Assembly (NCBI GenBank): GCA_020832185.1
Contig: JAFIFE010000011.1
Span: 241,432-305,431 of the forward strand
DNA: 64,000 nt
Source: Alkalibacterium sp.
GTDB lineage: Bacteria > Bacillota > Bacilli > Lactobacillales > Carnobacteriaceae_A
Direction of reading: 5' to 3'
A model generated the notes under the pieces. The model saw only the letters and a program-made list of their open reading frames with translations. It ran no database searches and had not been told where the DNA came from. Position numbers and translations under genes: made by a program. Positions 9,002-17,815 of this stretch are shown here, in pieces; position 1 is the first letter of the stretch, and each line of letters begins with the position of its first letter.

Positions 9002-10024
9002 CTAGTTCTTTTTAGATTCGGTTCCTTCCTGATTGTCCATTTCATCTTCCCTAAAAGAAGCCCGTTCTTCTCGTTTTTTCTCAGTGCGCTGCAGCTTGAG
9101 TTCTGCAAGGTAATCAACGACTTCTTTCGGTTTTCTCATATCAAATGATTCAACGGGCTCTGGCCCTCGCATTGTCTCACGTTTAATATAAAGCATGCCA
9201 TCCTCATCTACTTTTTCTTTCCATCTGACTAAACGGATCATGCCTTCGGTCAATTCCAGTGCTGTAATGCTTGCTGGATAAATGCCGCACCCCGTATTGA
9301 AATAAGGAATTTGCTTATTCTTAGGAAATTTAAAGCGGTGAGTATGTCCACAAATCAGGATACGGTGGTTTTTCTCGATCCATTTGCTGTAGTTTCGCTC
9401 TATTTTATGTCGCTTGCTGACATTCTTTACCGGACTTGCCGGGTTCTTGATTCCCACCCGATGAAAAAAGCGCCAGAAGTATTTAATTGACAGCATGGTT
9501 AGAAACCAGAACTGATCATTTGGGGCATCACCTTGATGACCATGTATAACAAACAGTTCCTGACTAGTAAAGCGGTGTTTTAAGATCACAGCTTCCTGAG
9601 GTTCGATTCCCTTCAAAAAATCAAAGAATTCTTCAGTAAACTCATCATAGTTTATGAACAGATTTTTCTCTACATACTTAGGGTCTTTCAAAAATATATC
9701 ATGGTTACCGTATATCCGAATGTAACGGTCTTTATCATAGAAACGCTTTATTGCCTTATACGTATCCACGTGGGCATTCTTGATATGTTCCATTTCTGGG
9801 TATTCCAGGAGTTCTTCTCCATCTCCTACCTCAAATAAAGTATAGTCATTCTCATAATATTCATTTAAAGCGTGTACGAACAAATTTCGACTTTTCAAAA
9901 ATTCATCCGATACACTCCCGTCTCCTCGATGCGCATCACTCATAAATACAATACGCGAATGGTCGTCGAAGTATATCTTCTTTGCATTTTCAAATGCATC
10001 ATTTAATCTCTTTTGAGTAAACAC
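9002..10024 (-). CDS. Calcineurin-like metallophosphoesterase
   Basis: This is a binuclear metal phosphoesterase of 340 residues. All five core motifs are visible: SDAHRGDG (D-x-H), VGDGEELL (GD), YGNHDIF (GNHD), VIHGHQGD (GH) and ICGHTHRFK (GHTH). The C-terminal tail from about residue 300 is highly charged and probably disordered. No signal peptide is seen, so it should act in the cytoplasm. It resembles proteins grouped near UDP-diacylglucosamine hydrolases, but a Gram-positive has no lipid A, so the substrate is unknown. It is monocistronic. Confidence 0.85.
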   Translation of the reverse strand: MFTQKRLNDAFENAKKIYFDDHSRIVFMSDAHRGDGSVSDEFLKSRNLFVHALNEYYENDYTLFEVGDGEELLEYPEMEHIKNAHVDTYKAIKRFYDKDRYIRIYGNHDIFLKDPKYVEKNLFINYDEFTEEFFDFLKGIEPQEAVILKHRFTSQELFVIHGHQGDAPNDQFWFLTMLSIKYFWRFFHRVGIKNPASPVKNVSKRHKIERNYSKWIEKNHRILICGHTHRFKFPKNKQIPYFNTGCGIYPASITALELTEGMIRLVRWKEKVDEDGMLYIKRETMRGPEPVESFDMRKPKEVVDYLAELKLQRTEKKREERASFREDEMDNQEGTESKKN

Positions 10025-10177
10025 GTCCAGGCACCTCCAAAACTATCTATACTTAAGTATACGCTACACCCCCTCAATAATTGAAATACTATACTCATGA
10101 ACTGTGAAAATTTTATTATGACAGACTACAGTCTATATGTTAAAGTTAAGATAGTATGAAAAATAAGGAGTGAGCAG

Positions 10178-11014
10178 GTGACATTCGGCGTAAGAAAACC
10201 TAGTTTAAAAAAATCTATCAAAGCACGAACAACTGGGAGAGTGAAACGGAAAGTCAATTCATCCATTAACCCCTTATACGGTAAAAAAGGAACAGGATAC
10301 ATAAAAAATCCCAGGCGAGCAGTGCATAATAAACTTTATCGAAAGACGACTGTTGGGGCAAACCCATTATCAGGCATAGGGAACACTTCAGATAAACACT
10401 CCTATAAATCCTTCCAGAAAAATAAGCAGGCCATTGGTTTTACAAAAAAAGAAAGAGTAGAATTAGAACTAGAGGTAACTAATGTATTTGAGCGATGGGT
10501 TAGACGGCTTTTAAGAAAACGCCCCATCGAAACGAAAATCATTCAAAAGGACATCATCACTGAACAATACACTTATGAGGAAATGCACACGATTGAATCT
10601 GAAGCTAAAGAGGCTTTGAACACCTATAAACAAGCTATGCGGGTCGTATCGACCACCTCTGATCCAAACGTGTTTTTTCCTCGTCTGAAAGAGGCTGAAA
10701 CAGCTCTTTCTGACGTTATCAGTTATACTAAAACGTATTCGTTTCTGATTATTGAGGGTGAGGATATCGTTGAGACCTATCACCGATTCACCCAGGAAAA
10801 AGATAATGTCATTAAACAATTTGTTCATAACCACTTTTCAGACTCACTAAAAGGAGCTGATTCATTAAAAACAAATCGAGGGAAGAAAAACAGACTGACA
10901 TCAGACTACACTGATTTAACTGCTTACTTTTCTGATTTATCCTCATCGGTAATCGCGATGATCAACTCAGTCTGGAGTACCGTTGTTTTAGAAAGTGATC
11001 TGACAAAAGAGTAA
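10178..11014 (+). CDS. Uncharacterised protein with a very basic N-terminus
   Basis: I do not recognise a characterised family. The GTG start is fixed by AAGGAG seven bases upstream. Residues 1-90 are strongly basic and rich in Lys, Arg, Gly and Asn-Pro (SINPLYGKKGTGYIKNPRR, then VGANPLSG). That suggests nucleic acid or membrane-surface binding. Residues 90-278 look helical and charged. There are no membrane segments or signal peptide. The N-terminal block reminds me of short basic proteins seen in phage and plasmid regions of Lactobacillales, but that is memory, not evidence. It is followed 15 bases later by a VOC protein gene, so probably an operon. Confidence 0.7.
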   Translation: MTFGVRKPSLKKSIKARTTGRVKRKVNSSINPLYGKKGTGYIKNPRRAVHNKLYRKTTVGANPLSGIGNTSDKHSYKSFQKNKQAIGFTKKERVELELEVTNVFERWVRRLLRKRPIETKIIQKDIITEQYTYEEMHTIESEAKEALNTYKQAMRVVSTTSDPNVFFPRLKEAETALSDVISYTKTYSFLIIEGEDIVETYHRFTQEKDNVIKQFVHNHFSDSLKGADSLKTNRGKKNRLTSDYTDLTAYFSDLSSSVIAMINSVWSTVVLESDLTKE

Positions 11015-11029
11015 TGGAGGGTGAGAACA

Positions 11030-11464
11030 ATGAAGTCAATTGAACTGGATATGATCGTTTCAGACAGTCTGGCCGCTCTGAAAACGTATCAAACTGTATT
11101 TGATCTAAAAGTCGACCAGGCAACTGCATATGACCGTGGACTGAATGAAGTTATTTTTTCACTTTATGATTTAACGATTCACCTTCTGGATGAAAATCCG
11201 GAGTATGGACTGGCTGCACCCGAGAAAAACCAGATGCTGCCGTTCTGGATAAATGTGACCGTTCCAGATATTCAGCTCACATTCTCTGAGGCAATAACAG
11301 CCGGCTTTACTGAAATCCAACCGGTGACTAAGATTCCGGACTTCGGTGTGTCGAATGCCGTCTTACTGGATCCATTTGGGTATCAGTGGATGCTGCATGA
11401 AGTACACGAAGAAAAAAGCACTGAGGAACTGAAAAACCTGATGGATCAGGAGTTCAACACCTAA
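11030..11464 (+). CDS. VOC (glyoxalase/bleomycin resistance fold) protein
   Basis: This is a small protein of 144 residues with the vicinal-oxygen-chelate fold. The opening IELDMIVSDSLAALKTYQTVFDL is followed by a repeat half ending in LLDPFGYQWMLHEV, typical of PhnB/YdhP-like members. The start is ATG 11030, nine bases after TGGAGG. A GTG abutting the ribosome site is rejected. The reaction is unknown. It is probably co-transcribed with the basic protein upstream. Confidence 0.75.
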   Translation: MKSIELDMIVSDSLAALKTYQTVFDLKVDQATAYDRGLNEVIFSLYDLTIHLLDENPEYGLAAPEKNQMLPFWINVTVPDIQLTFSEAITAGFTEIQPVTKIPDFGVSNAVLLDPFGYQWMLHEVHEEKSTEELKNLMDQEFNT

Positions 11465-11471
11465 ACACGAA

Positions 11472-11510
11472 AAACGCCCGGACAGGATAGATGTCCAGGC
11501 GTTTATTTTT
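11472..11510. terminator. Bidirectional terminator
   Basis: AACGCC-GGACA pairs with TGTCC-GGCGTT, with T-rich sequence on the plus side. It lies between two convergent genes. Confidence 0.75.
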
Positions 11511-12421
11511 TATCTCACCATTGACTTAAAGAAGGCTGTTTGTTCCCTGTTACAGATCTCCGCCTCTGTTAAGTTCATATTGCAGTGAAAGATATGTTCC
11601 ATATGCTTATCCCCAGGCTCGCCGTATTTTTCATACCTGACGTTTACCCCACTTTTTTTCATGGCTTCAACAAGGGGCAAAGATTCTTCCCGCAGGAAAT
11701 CATATTCAGCTGTCATCACGAATGCGGGGGGCAACTTTTCCGTCAAGTAATCCCTGACCGATAATTGATCCCGGTAATCTCTCCAGTTCTTCCCAAGATA
11801 ATCTTTTATAAGAATCAGCAGCTGACTTTCAGTGTCATTCTTATTGCCGTTTTGTGGCGCTTCCATTTTCGAGTAAAGACTGTATAGTCCGCAGTTTAGT
11901 GCAAGAGCGCGAAGACTGAAGCCCTCAGGCACCTTCAGTTCGAACAAGTCTGCAAAGTCAGGGTTGGAATAGATTGTCGCATATTGGAGTGCCAGCTGTG
12001 CACCGACCGAATCCCCTACAAAAAAAACATTGGATAAGTCCATATAGTACTTGTCCTGATGCTGGGTCATCCACTCCAAAACTGAGTTGAGTTCTTCTAA
12101 CTGGGTCGGGTATTTTTTCTTCGGTGCCAGGTGGTAGTTACTGTTTACAAATACAAAGCCCTGCTTAGCCATAAACATTCCATAATGCATGTAATTCTTT
12201 TTCATACCGTATACAAAGCCGCCTCCATGAAAATTAACAATTACCGGTAACTTCTCTTTAGTTCGCCTTGGGTAATAGATATCCAGACTGTTGTACTTTT
12301 TAGACTTTCCATATGTCAAATCATAGTGAGCACAAATCGTTGCATCCACTTTTAAATCCTTATCTCTCTTTCGGTCACTCAATGTTGATAACACTCTAAA
12401 GCCAACAGATGCTATAGACAC
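11510..12421 (-). CDS. Alpha/beta hydrolase (HSL-type esterase/lipase)
   Basis: This is a serine hydrolase of 303 residues with an HGGG oxyanion motif (residues 65-68) and nucleophile Ser138 in GDSVGA. The probable Asp is in MTAEYDFLREES and the catalytic His in HMEHIFHC near the C-terminus. HGGG points to the hormone-sensitive-lipase group acting on small esters. No signal peptide is seen. The substrate is unknown. Its stop overlaps the bidirectional terminator, so the gene is monocistronic. Confidence 0.85.
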   Translation of the reverse strand: MSIASVGFRVLSTLSDRKRDKDLKVDATICAHYDLTYGKSKKYNSLDIYYPRRTKEKLPVIVNFHGGGFVYGMKKNYMHYGMFMAKQGFVFVNSNYHLAPKKKYPTQLEELNSVLEWMTQHQDKYYMDLSNVFFVGDSVGAQLALQYATIYSNPDFADLFELKVPEGFSLRALALNCGLYSLYSKMEAPQNGNKNDTESQLLILIKDYLGKNWRDYRDQLSVRDYLTEKLPPAFVMTAEYDFLREESLPLVEAMKKSGVNVRYEKYGEPGDKHMEHIFHCNMNLTEAEICNREQTAFFKSMVR

Positions 12422-12489
12422 TCTATGCCCACCTCCTATACTAAAAAAGAGTACTACATTTCACTTGCATTGTATAATCATAAGCTCAG

Positions 12490-13209
12490 CTATTTATTCG
12501 CCACTACTCTAGGAATATCCCACGGAGTGATGATGCCTGCCAGGTCTTTCTTACTTTTTATTTCATTTTCCCGGGCGATCAGTAACGTAAAGGCAAAGTG
12601 ACCATCTTTCATTTGTCGTAAAAAGATTTCTTCAATGTCAAAGATAGACTTGTCTGACGGAATCACTGCGTAAAAATCCTGATCATCTTCCACTCCCAGA
12701 ATATCTTCAATTGTCGTACTCATAATAGTCTTCATTTCCTGGTTTTTTGACTTGGCCAGAAATTTAGTGACCCCAATCGATGTCACTATCCCGACTAGTT
12801 CAGTCCCATCGAATACCGGAAATTGGGTGTAACGGACACGGTTTATTATGTCCAGAACCTGATCCAGACGATCAGTCACATCAAAGGTTCGGACTCTTTT
12901 CAGAAATAAATCTTTGACCTTCTTATTGTACTGAATTTTTTCAGTGATCAATTCGATTTCATGAATGAGAGCCTCACTGGGCTGAGCAACCGCTTCTCCC
13001 CCATCTAAAGTTTTATGGGTAAGGATATTTCTAAGTTCTCTATAAAAATTGATGCGACTGATATACGTTTCAATCACTTTATCCTTCTGTTTGGCTGCCA
13101 AACCCAGCAATTCTCCAAAATTTGTATCCGGATCTTTGTTGATTTTATGTGCAATCACATTATGCAACTCGTTAAAGGCATGCATAAACCGCTGATAGTT
13201 GTTTTCCAT
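12490..13209 (-). CDS. CBS-domain protein
   Basis: This is a 239-residue cytoplasmic protein. From about residue 105, two CBS modules are seen (VRTFDVTDRLDQVLDIINRVRYTQFPVFD...LVGIVTS, then a second ending DLAGIITPWDI). Such pairs bind adenine nucleotides. The N-terminal 95 residues are helical and contain RELRNILTH, which resembles the R-x4-H signature of HEPN domains. I see it only as a suggestion. The partner protein or enzyme it regulates is unknown. It is monocistronic. Confidence 0.75.
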   Translation of the reverse strand: MENNYQRFMHAFNELHNVIAHKINKDPDTNFGELLGLAAKQKDKVIETYISRINFYRELRNILTHKTLDGGEAVAQPSEALIHEIELITEKIQYNKKVKDLFLKRVRTFDVTDRLDQVLDIINRVRYTQFPVFDGTELVGIVTSIGVTKFLAKSKNQEMKTIMSTTIEDILGVEDDQDFYAVIPSDKSIFDIEEIFLRQMKDGHFAFTLLIARENEIKSKKDLAGIITPWDIPRVVANK

Positions 13210-13244
13210 TCTACTTTTCCTTCACTTATACTAGTATTATGTAG

Positions 13245-13276
13245 AAAAGACTCCAGGACACAATAGCCTGGAGTCT
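13245..13276 (-). terminator. Terminator after the 148-residue gene
   Basis: AGACTCCAGG pairs perfectly with CCTGGAGTCT over a nine-base loop, then TTTTC on the minus strand. It lies eight bases after the stop at 13284. Confidence 0.65.
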
Positions 13277-13283
13277 CCTTATA

Positions 13284-13730
13284 TTATTTGGAACTTAGTT
13301 TTCTAATAGGTCTGCCTTCTTCATCGAAGACATAGTTTCTCAATTTTTCACTGTCGGCCATTGCCTGAACTAGACGGTCTCTATAAGGTTCCGCTAGTTC
13401 TTCAAACAAGTAGGCTTCCTCGTGCAGATTGTGTCTGGAACGCAGTGCGTCAACTTCCCCTGGTTTACGTAATTTATATTTTCGACTGGGTAATGATCCA
13501 TCAATTTGACGTTTCTCGATACGGTAAAAGTGGTCCTCATCATTGTAAATAATCTCTAGAGCGCCTGAATTGGTTCGTTTGTACTCAGCATGAGGGTAAT
13601 CTTCTTTATGAAGTTCCCACCAGGCCTTGATCCCATTAATTGCTTCTTCTTCATTCTCGTAACTTCCGTGTTCTTTCTTCACATTACTGAGTCGATTCTG
13701 CCAATAGTTGGTGTACACTGTTTGTTCCAT
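13284..13730 (-). CDS. Hypothetical protein, 148 residues
   Basis: I do not recognise this family. The protein is soluble, acidic and charged, without membrane segments or Cys. It is rich in aromatic residues in the first 70 positions (TNYWQNRL, GIKAWWELHK, HFYRIEKRQ). It is probably a compact alpha/beta fold. Coding quality looks genuine: a clean ribosome site (AAGGAGTGAA) precedes ATG and a terminator follows. It is monocistronic and carries no functional hint. Confidence 0.65.
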   Translation of the reverse strand: MEQTVYTNYWQNRLSNVKKEHGSYENEEEAINGIKAWWELHKEDYPHAEYKRTNSGALEIIYNDEDHFYRIEKRQIDGSLPSRKYKLRKPGEVDALRSRHNLHEEAYLFEELAEPYRDRLVQAMADSEKLRNYVFDEEGRPIRKLSSK

Positions 13731-13836
13731 TCACTTCACTCCTTCAAATTAAGTTACTCTTAGTGTATAGCATTTGAGTTATTTTTCAAATGGAATCGAA
13801 TTCATCCTGCATTTTGTTAGGAGACTGTAAACTTGT

Positions 13837-14103
13837 TCACGTTTGTTTGATTAGGCTTATAATCTTTCTACTGACTAGAGCTAACAGTGTAGATGAAAAG
13901 CCAACAAACCCTAAATTCAGCAGAAAATCTCCTAATGGATAGTTTATTGCTGACTCTCTCTGGACATTTCTTATTTCTACAGCAGTGAGTGCAGAAAAAT
14001 CCTCTACTGGACTTAAGTTTGCCCATAACACATACCCGATACCCATCACCACTACGCTGACTATCAGACCAATCACCAGCCATCTGTTTAGTTTATTTTT
14101 CAT
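13837..14103 (-). CDS. Small membrane protein, 88 residues
   Basis: It has two predicted membrane helices (about residues 8-28 and 60-80) joined by a 30-residue loop probably outside the membrane. The ends are basic (MKNKLNR and RKIISLIKQT). An AAGGAG site lies eight bases before the ATG. I do not recognise the family and the neighbours give no clue. Confidence 0.6.
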   Translation of the reverse strand: MKNKLNRWLVIGLIVSVVVMGIGYVLWANLSPVEDFSALTAVEIRNVQRESAINYPLGDFLLNLGFVGFSSTLLALVSRKIISLIKQT

Positions 14104-14197
14104 CCCCTGCTCCTTTTTATGACACGTGGCTTAAATCTATTGTGGTCAGTTTATCAAATGCCCTAGCTCAAAGTCTACAATAAGAGAAAAAATTAGC

Positions 14198-14236
14198 AAA
14201 AAAAGATAGAGGCCTTTGTGATAAGGACCCTATCTT
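14198..14236 (-). terminator. Terminator after the FMN reductase gene
   Basis: The stem AAGATAG / CTATCTT with an inner CCT/AGG pairing is followed by seven T on the minus strand. It lies about 30 bases after the stop. Confidence 0.75.
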
Positions 14237-14265
14237 CATCGTTTTCTTATTGATATTTTTACTTA

Positions 14266-14829
14266 TTATGCTCTTGTTGTTTGCAAGCCTTTGCTCCAGG
14301 CTACAGTTGTTTCAATCACAGCTTGAATGGTTGCGTTGTGCACTTCAGAGGGACGGAATGTTGACATCTCCTCGAAATCTGTAAATAAACTGAATGCGCC
14401 AAATGGTCCAACTGTTGCAACGTTTGCATTAGATAAAATGTTTCTCAAGTTTAATGTCGCTGCTACACCAAGTGTTGCTCCATAGCCAACTATGCCAGCT
14501 GCTTTGTTTCGCCACTCTGGTCCTAAATAATCAATTGCATTTTTTAAAGAAGGAGTAATAGCGTTATTATACTCAGGTGTAACAAAGATAAACCCGTCTA
14601 ATGAGTCAATCTTTTGAGACCATTTAGTATTCGCTTCTTTATCGTACTCTTTATTGGCCATTGCAGGGGGTACCGTTTCATTAAAAATGGGAAGGTCGTA
14701 GTCTTTAATGTCAACGAGTTCAAAATTGGCCCCTTCACTGTTCTTTGACTTTTCTAAAATATATTCCGCGACCTGAGCGTTTACTCTTGCATCACGTGTG
14801 CTTCCTGTAATAATACCAATCTTTACCAT
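14266..14829 (-). CDS. NADPH-dependent FMN reductase family protein
   Basis: This is a flavodoxin-like oxidoreductase of 187 residues. GIITGSTRDARVNAQVAEYI near the start is the FMN phosphate loop (G-S-T-R). FVTPEYNNAITPSLKNAIDY is the P-E-Y-N motif typical of the NADPH:FMN reductase and azoreductase family. It should use NADPH to reduce flavin, quinones or azo compounds. ATG 14829 is preferred because AGGAGG lies eight bases before it. The ATG two codons earlier is too close. It diverges from a TetR gene, which probably controls it. Confidence 0.88.
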   Translation of the reverse strand: MVKIGIITGSTRDARVNAQVAEYILEKSKNSEGANFELVDIKDYDLPIFNETVPPAMANKEYDKEANTKWSQKIDSLDGFIFVTPEYNNAITPSLKNAIDYLGPEWRNKAAGIVGYGATLGVAATLNLRNILSNANVATVGPFGAFSLFTDFEEMSTFRPSEVHNATIQAVIETTVAWSKGLQTTRA

Positions 14830-14898
14830 AATCATTTCCTCCTTTTAGTTCATGTCCTGACTTTTCCAAGCCGGTCACAATACTTATTATAAGTTAGC

Positions 14899-14940
14899 TT
14901 GACTTCGAAATAAACCAACAGTATAGTAATAATGTTGGTT
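14899..14940. promoter_or_regulatory. Promoter of the TetR gene with an overlapping palindromic operator
   Basis: On the plus strand TTGACT (14899-14904) and TATAGT (14922-14927) are 17 bases apart. An 8-bp inverted repeat, AACCAACA (14913-14920) and TGTTGGTT (14933-14940), flanks and covers the -10 box. This is a good position for autorepression. It lies between the tetR and reductase genes, so it could also affect the minus-strand promoter (TATAAT near 14886). Confidence 0.65.
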
Positions 14941-15001
14941 AGAGCATAAGAACTTGAAACTCCCTAAACAAACTGAACACCTTTCAGAAAGGCTGATCGA
15001 T

Positions 15002-15568
15002 ATGGAACAAGTCAAAACAGATCCCCGTTTCACTCGCACGAGACAATTAATCGTCGATTCATTTATAAAACTTTCAAACAAAAAAGAATTTACGCACGTA
15101 ACGGTTAAAGATATCACTGAAGAAGCACACATTAACCGTGCAACATTTTATAACCATTTTCTGGATAAATATGACTTACTGGAAAAAGTGGTCAGCGAAA
15201 AACTTCTCCTGAATCTGGGATGTGATCAGTCAAGGGAATTACTTCCGCTCGATCTTACTATTAAGAAGGTTTTTATGGCTTTAAACCAGTTTGGTGATCA
15301 TACCGCTTCCTATTGTTCAAGTCAGGAGGAAACAGAAACCATTGATGCAATGATTCATCTCCATCTGAATGCTATCTTTTCTGAAAGACTTTTGAACAGG
15401 CAGACGACGGTGGACTTGAATACGATCACTAAACTATCCGGATTGCTGACTCATTCAGTTGTCGGTCTGAGTAGAGATTACGCTGCATTTAAGCAGAAAG
15501 AATCCCCTGAACAGTTTATCGAATCGATGATTCCCTATTTGCTCCATGGAATAGACCAACCTGATTAA
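15002..15568 (+). CDS. TetR/AcrR family transcriptional regulator
   Basis: This is a DNA-binding regulator of 188 residues. Residues about 10-55 hold the TetR helix-turn-helix: FTHVTVKDITEEAHINRAT, then FYNHFLDKYDLLEK. The C-terminal part is a ligand or dimer domain without recognisable specificity. ATG 15002 with AGAAAGG upstream is preferred to the longer TTG reading. It diverges from the FMN reductase gene and has a palindrome over its own promoter, so it probably represses both. A role in quinone or electrophile stress is a guess from the neighbour. Confidence 0.85.
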   Translation: MEQVKTDPRFTRTRQLIVDSFIKLSNKKEFTHVTVKDITEEAHINRATFYNHFLDKYDLLEKVVSEKLLLNLGCDQSRELLPLDLTIKKVFMALNQFGDHTASYCSSQEETETIDAMIHLHLNAIFSERLLNRQTTVDLNTITKLSGLLTHSVVGLSRDYAAFKQKESPEQFIESMIPYLLHGIDQPD

Positions 15569-15578
15569 CGGTACACAT

Positions 15579-15626
15579 AAAAATGACCTGAGAAAGTGAC
15601 AGAAAAGTCTTCCTCAGGTCATTTTT
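15579..15626. terminator. Bidirectional terminator
   Basis: A perfect 14-bp stem (AAAAATGACCTGAG / CTCAGGTCATTTTT) lies between the convergent tetR-like and pgeF genes, with T-runs on both strands. Confidence 0.85.
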
Positions 15627-15633
15627 AGTTCGT

Positions 15634-16362
15634 CTATCCGTTGGACATCATTGCAAAAAGCCCATTCAGCTGGTAGTCTTTTCCTTCACCTCGTGCTGAA
15701 TGAAGACGAGGGTCGGTAAATGTAGAGGCTCTTTCACTTTCCATATTTTCCGGCAGGACGCCTGCCTTTAACAGACTATCTATATTCGCATCAAGCATAC
15801 TCAGCTTATATTTCTCACCTGAGTGAATGAAAAACTGATCTCTGTCTTTAAAATCACTGAATGCTTCATACACTTCAGGTCCTACTTCATAATGGTCCTG
15901 ATCGATCGAAGGCCCTATATAAGCAATAAGTGTTTCCGGTTTTGTTCCATAGTCTTCTTTCATCTGCTCGATAGCTTTTGTTGTGATGCGCTGAGTGGTC
16001 CCTCTCCATCCCGAATGTATGTTAGCCAGGACTTTGTTGACAGGATCAAATAGAATGACAGGCGTGCAGTCAGCATACTTTATCAGCAATGCCACATCCG
16101 GTTTGTCAGTCAGCAGGCCATCTGTTTCTTTAACTGTCTTACCGAATACGAATGGGTCCCCATTCGTTCCATCGACGTATGCCACATTCGACGTATGCAT
16201 TTGCTGTCCCGTATAAATGTCTTTTGGTCTTAAGTTGAGTTCGACAAGCAGTCGGTTCATATCTTCTACTACTTTGTTACCGGCCATCTGATAGCGAAAG
16301 TTATAATCAGAACCGGCTACTTTAGTGTGTACACCATATTGTTCCAGTAATTTAGAATGCAT
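15634..16362 (-). CDS. pgeF: Peptidoglycan editing factor PgeF (YfiH/laccase-domain)
   Basis: This is a cytoplasmic protein of 242 residues. The family hallmarks are the metal-site segments YADCTPVILFD, NIHSGWRGT and YIGPSIDQDHYEVG. Its homologues were first called polyphenol oxidases. In E. coli PgeF removes L-Ser-containing peptidoglycan precursors. Conserved Cys and two His positions are present. It is monocistronic between two terminator regions. The name rests on family resemblance. Confidence 0.88.
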   Translation of the reverse strand: MHSKLLEQYGVHTKVAGSDYNFRYQMAGNKVVEDMNRLLVELNLRPKDIYTGQQMHTSNVAYVDGTNGDPFVFGKTVKETDGLLTDKPDVALLIKYADCTPVILFDPVNKVLANIHSGWRGTTQRITTKAIEQMKEDYGTKPETLIAYIGPSIDQDHYEVGPEVYEAFSDFKDRDQFFIHSGEKYKLSMLDANIDSLLKAGVLPENMESERASTFTDPRLHSARGEGKDYQLNGLFAMMSNG

Positions 16363-16711
16363 GTTAATGTTCCACCTTAATCAATTTTTAGTTTATTATA
16401 GCATAGTCCATTTTCCTAAAATACCCAGCTCATTTGGTCTGAACTAATAATTCGTCAGCTGACACATTTTTTTCTTCTTAAAATGCTTTCGTTAGCTAGA
16501 ATGATGCTTTTTTATGACCAGCTATGCAAAAAATGAAGATACATATAGTACGGTCTACTCGATAAGACTAGTAGTGCTGGTTTTCTTATGACTTCTTCCT
16601 AAGAAGTTTTTTTAAACAAAAAAAAACACATCTGACTTAAGACATGTTATGAACTCGTTCACAACAGTCACAAATCAGATGTGTTTTATAATCAGTTAAT
16701 GGCTGGTTTTC
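16363..16711. other. Intergenic region with an orphan plus-strand terminator
   Basis: About 350 bases lack a gene. The right end is the leucine dehydrogenase terminator. At 16591-16613 a short hairpin (ACTTCTT / AAGAAGT) is followed by seven T on the plus strand, although no plus-strand gene lies upstream. A TATAGT hexamer near 16551 could start a 50-60 base transcript, but no good -35 box is present. Nothing else is seen. Confidence 0.4.
16618..16686 (-). terminator. Terminator after leucine dehydrogenase
   Basis: AAACACATCTGA (16624-16635) pairs with TCAGATGTGTTT (16675-16686), and the minus strand then continues in T. An inner hairpin (GTTGTGAAC / GTTCATAAC) fills the loop. Confidence 0.75.
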
Positions 16712-17815
16712 TTAGCGGTTAAGAATGGATTTAGTATTGCGTGTATAGATGCTGCGTGTGTTTCTGACAGCTGCTATACGTTCTTCAGCTAAAATGTCTG
16801 CTGCTTTATAGGCTGGAATGCCATCGCGTTCTGCAATCTTGAAGACTTTTTCAATTTGATCGTAGATTCTGTCTACAGACATACGTGCACGTTCTTTATT
16901 ATAGCCCCCATTAAACTCATCAGCTACTTGTATGACGCCACCTGCATTAATAATGTAATCCGGCGCATATACCAAGCCCATGTCATCCAGTTTATCTCCA
17001 TGACGCGTTTCAGCTAACTGGTTATTGGCTGCTCCTGCAATCACTTTGATTCCCGCTTTTTCTATTTTCTCGAGGCTCTCATCGTTGATTGATGCCCCTA
17101 AGGCACACGGTGCATAGATATCTGCTTTAAGGTCGAACATGTTGTCTGCCTCAACGATTTCACATCCCAATTCTCTAGCCCGTTCTTTTGGCCCATCGAA
17201 AATGTCCGTTGCAATGACTCGCGCACCTTCGTTCAATGCCTCTTCAGCCAGCAAGTAGCCCACTTTACCGACACCCTCAATAAGAATAACCTTGCCTTCC
17301 AGAGAATTTGACCCGAATGCTTTCATTGCTGCAGCTTTCATACCCACATACACCCCGTGCGCGGTTGAAGGAGATGGGTTTCCTGAGGTTCCTGGCTTCA
17401 AGCCGGTTCCTGCCACATAGTTGGTTTCCTGGTAGATATAATCCATTTCTATTTCAGTTGTTCCTACATCCGCCGCAGTTATGTAACGGCCGTTCAATCC
17501 TTCTACAAAGCGACCAAACGCTCGAAATAGCGCCTCTTTGTTTACCTCTCTATCTGGATCCTTTAGGATGACCGTTTTGGCCCCACCAATCGGCAGACCG
17601 CTAGCCGCATTTTTATAGGTCATGCCTTTGGCCAGACGCATGGCATCCTCGATTGCGTCCTCTTCTCTGTCATAAGTCCAGTATCGTGTGCCTCCAAGAC
17701 CTGGTCCTAATGTCGTATCATGGATACAGGTGATCGCTCTCAATCCTGTTTCTTCATCATTCATAAACACAATTTGTTCGTAGTCGTATTCACTTAAGGC
17801 TTTGAATATGTCCAT
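16712..17815 (-). CDS. bcd: Leucine/branched-chain amino acid dehydrogenase
   Basis: It should oxidatively deaminate Leu, Ile and Val to their 2-keto acids with NAD+. The substrate-binding motif GPGLGGTRYW (residues 38-47) and the catalytic segment GLPIGGAK with Lys80 match Bacillus leucine dehydrogenase, as does the length (367). The Rossmann domain begins near residue 170 (LIEGVGKVGYLLAEEAL). It lies on the same strand as the bkd operon but is separated from it by a LysR gene. Its product keto acids are the substrates of the BkdA/B complex, so the two form one pathway. Confidence 0.93.
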   Translation of the reverse strand: MDIFKALSEYDYEQIVFMNDEETGLRAITCIHDTTLGPGLGGTRYWTYDREEDAIEDAMRLAKGMTYKNAASGLPIGGAKTVILKDPDREVNKEALFRAFGRFVEGLNGRYITAADVGTTEIEMDYIYQETNYVAGTGLKPGTSGNPSPSTAHGVYVGMKAAAMKAFGSNSLEGKVILIEGVGKVGYLLAEEALNEGARVIATDIFDGPKERARELGCEIVEADNMFDLKADIYAPCALGASINDESLEKIEKAGIKVIAGAANNQLAETRHGDKLDDMGLVYAPDYIINAGGVIQVADEFNGGYNKERARMSVDRIYDQIEKVFKIAERDGIPAYKAADILAEERIAAVRNTRSIYTRNTKSILNR

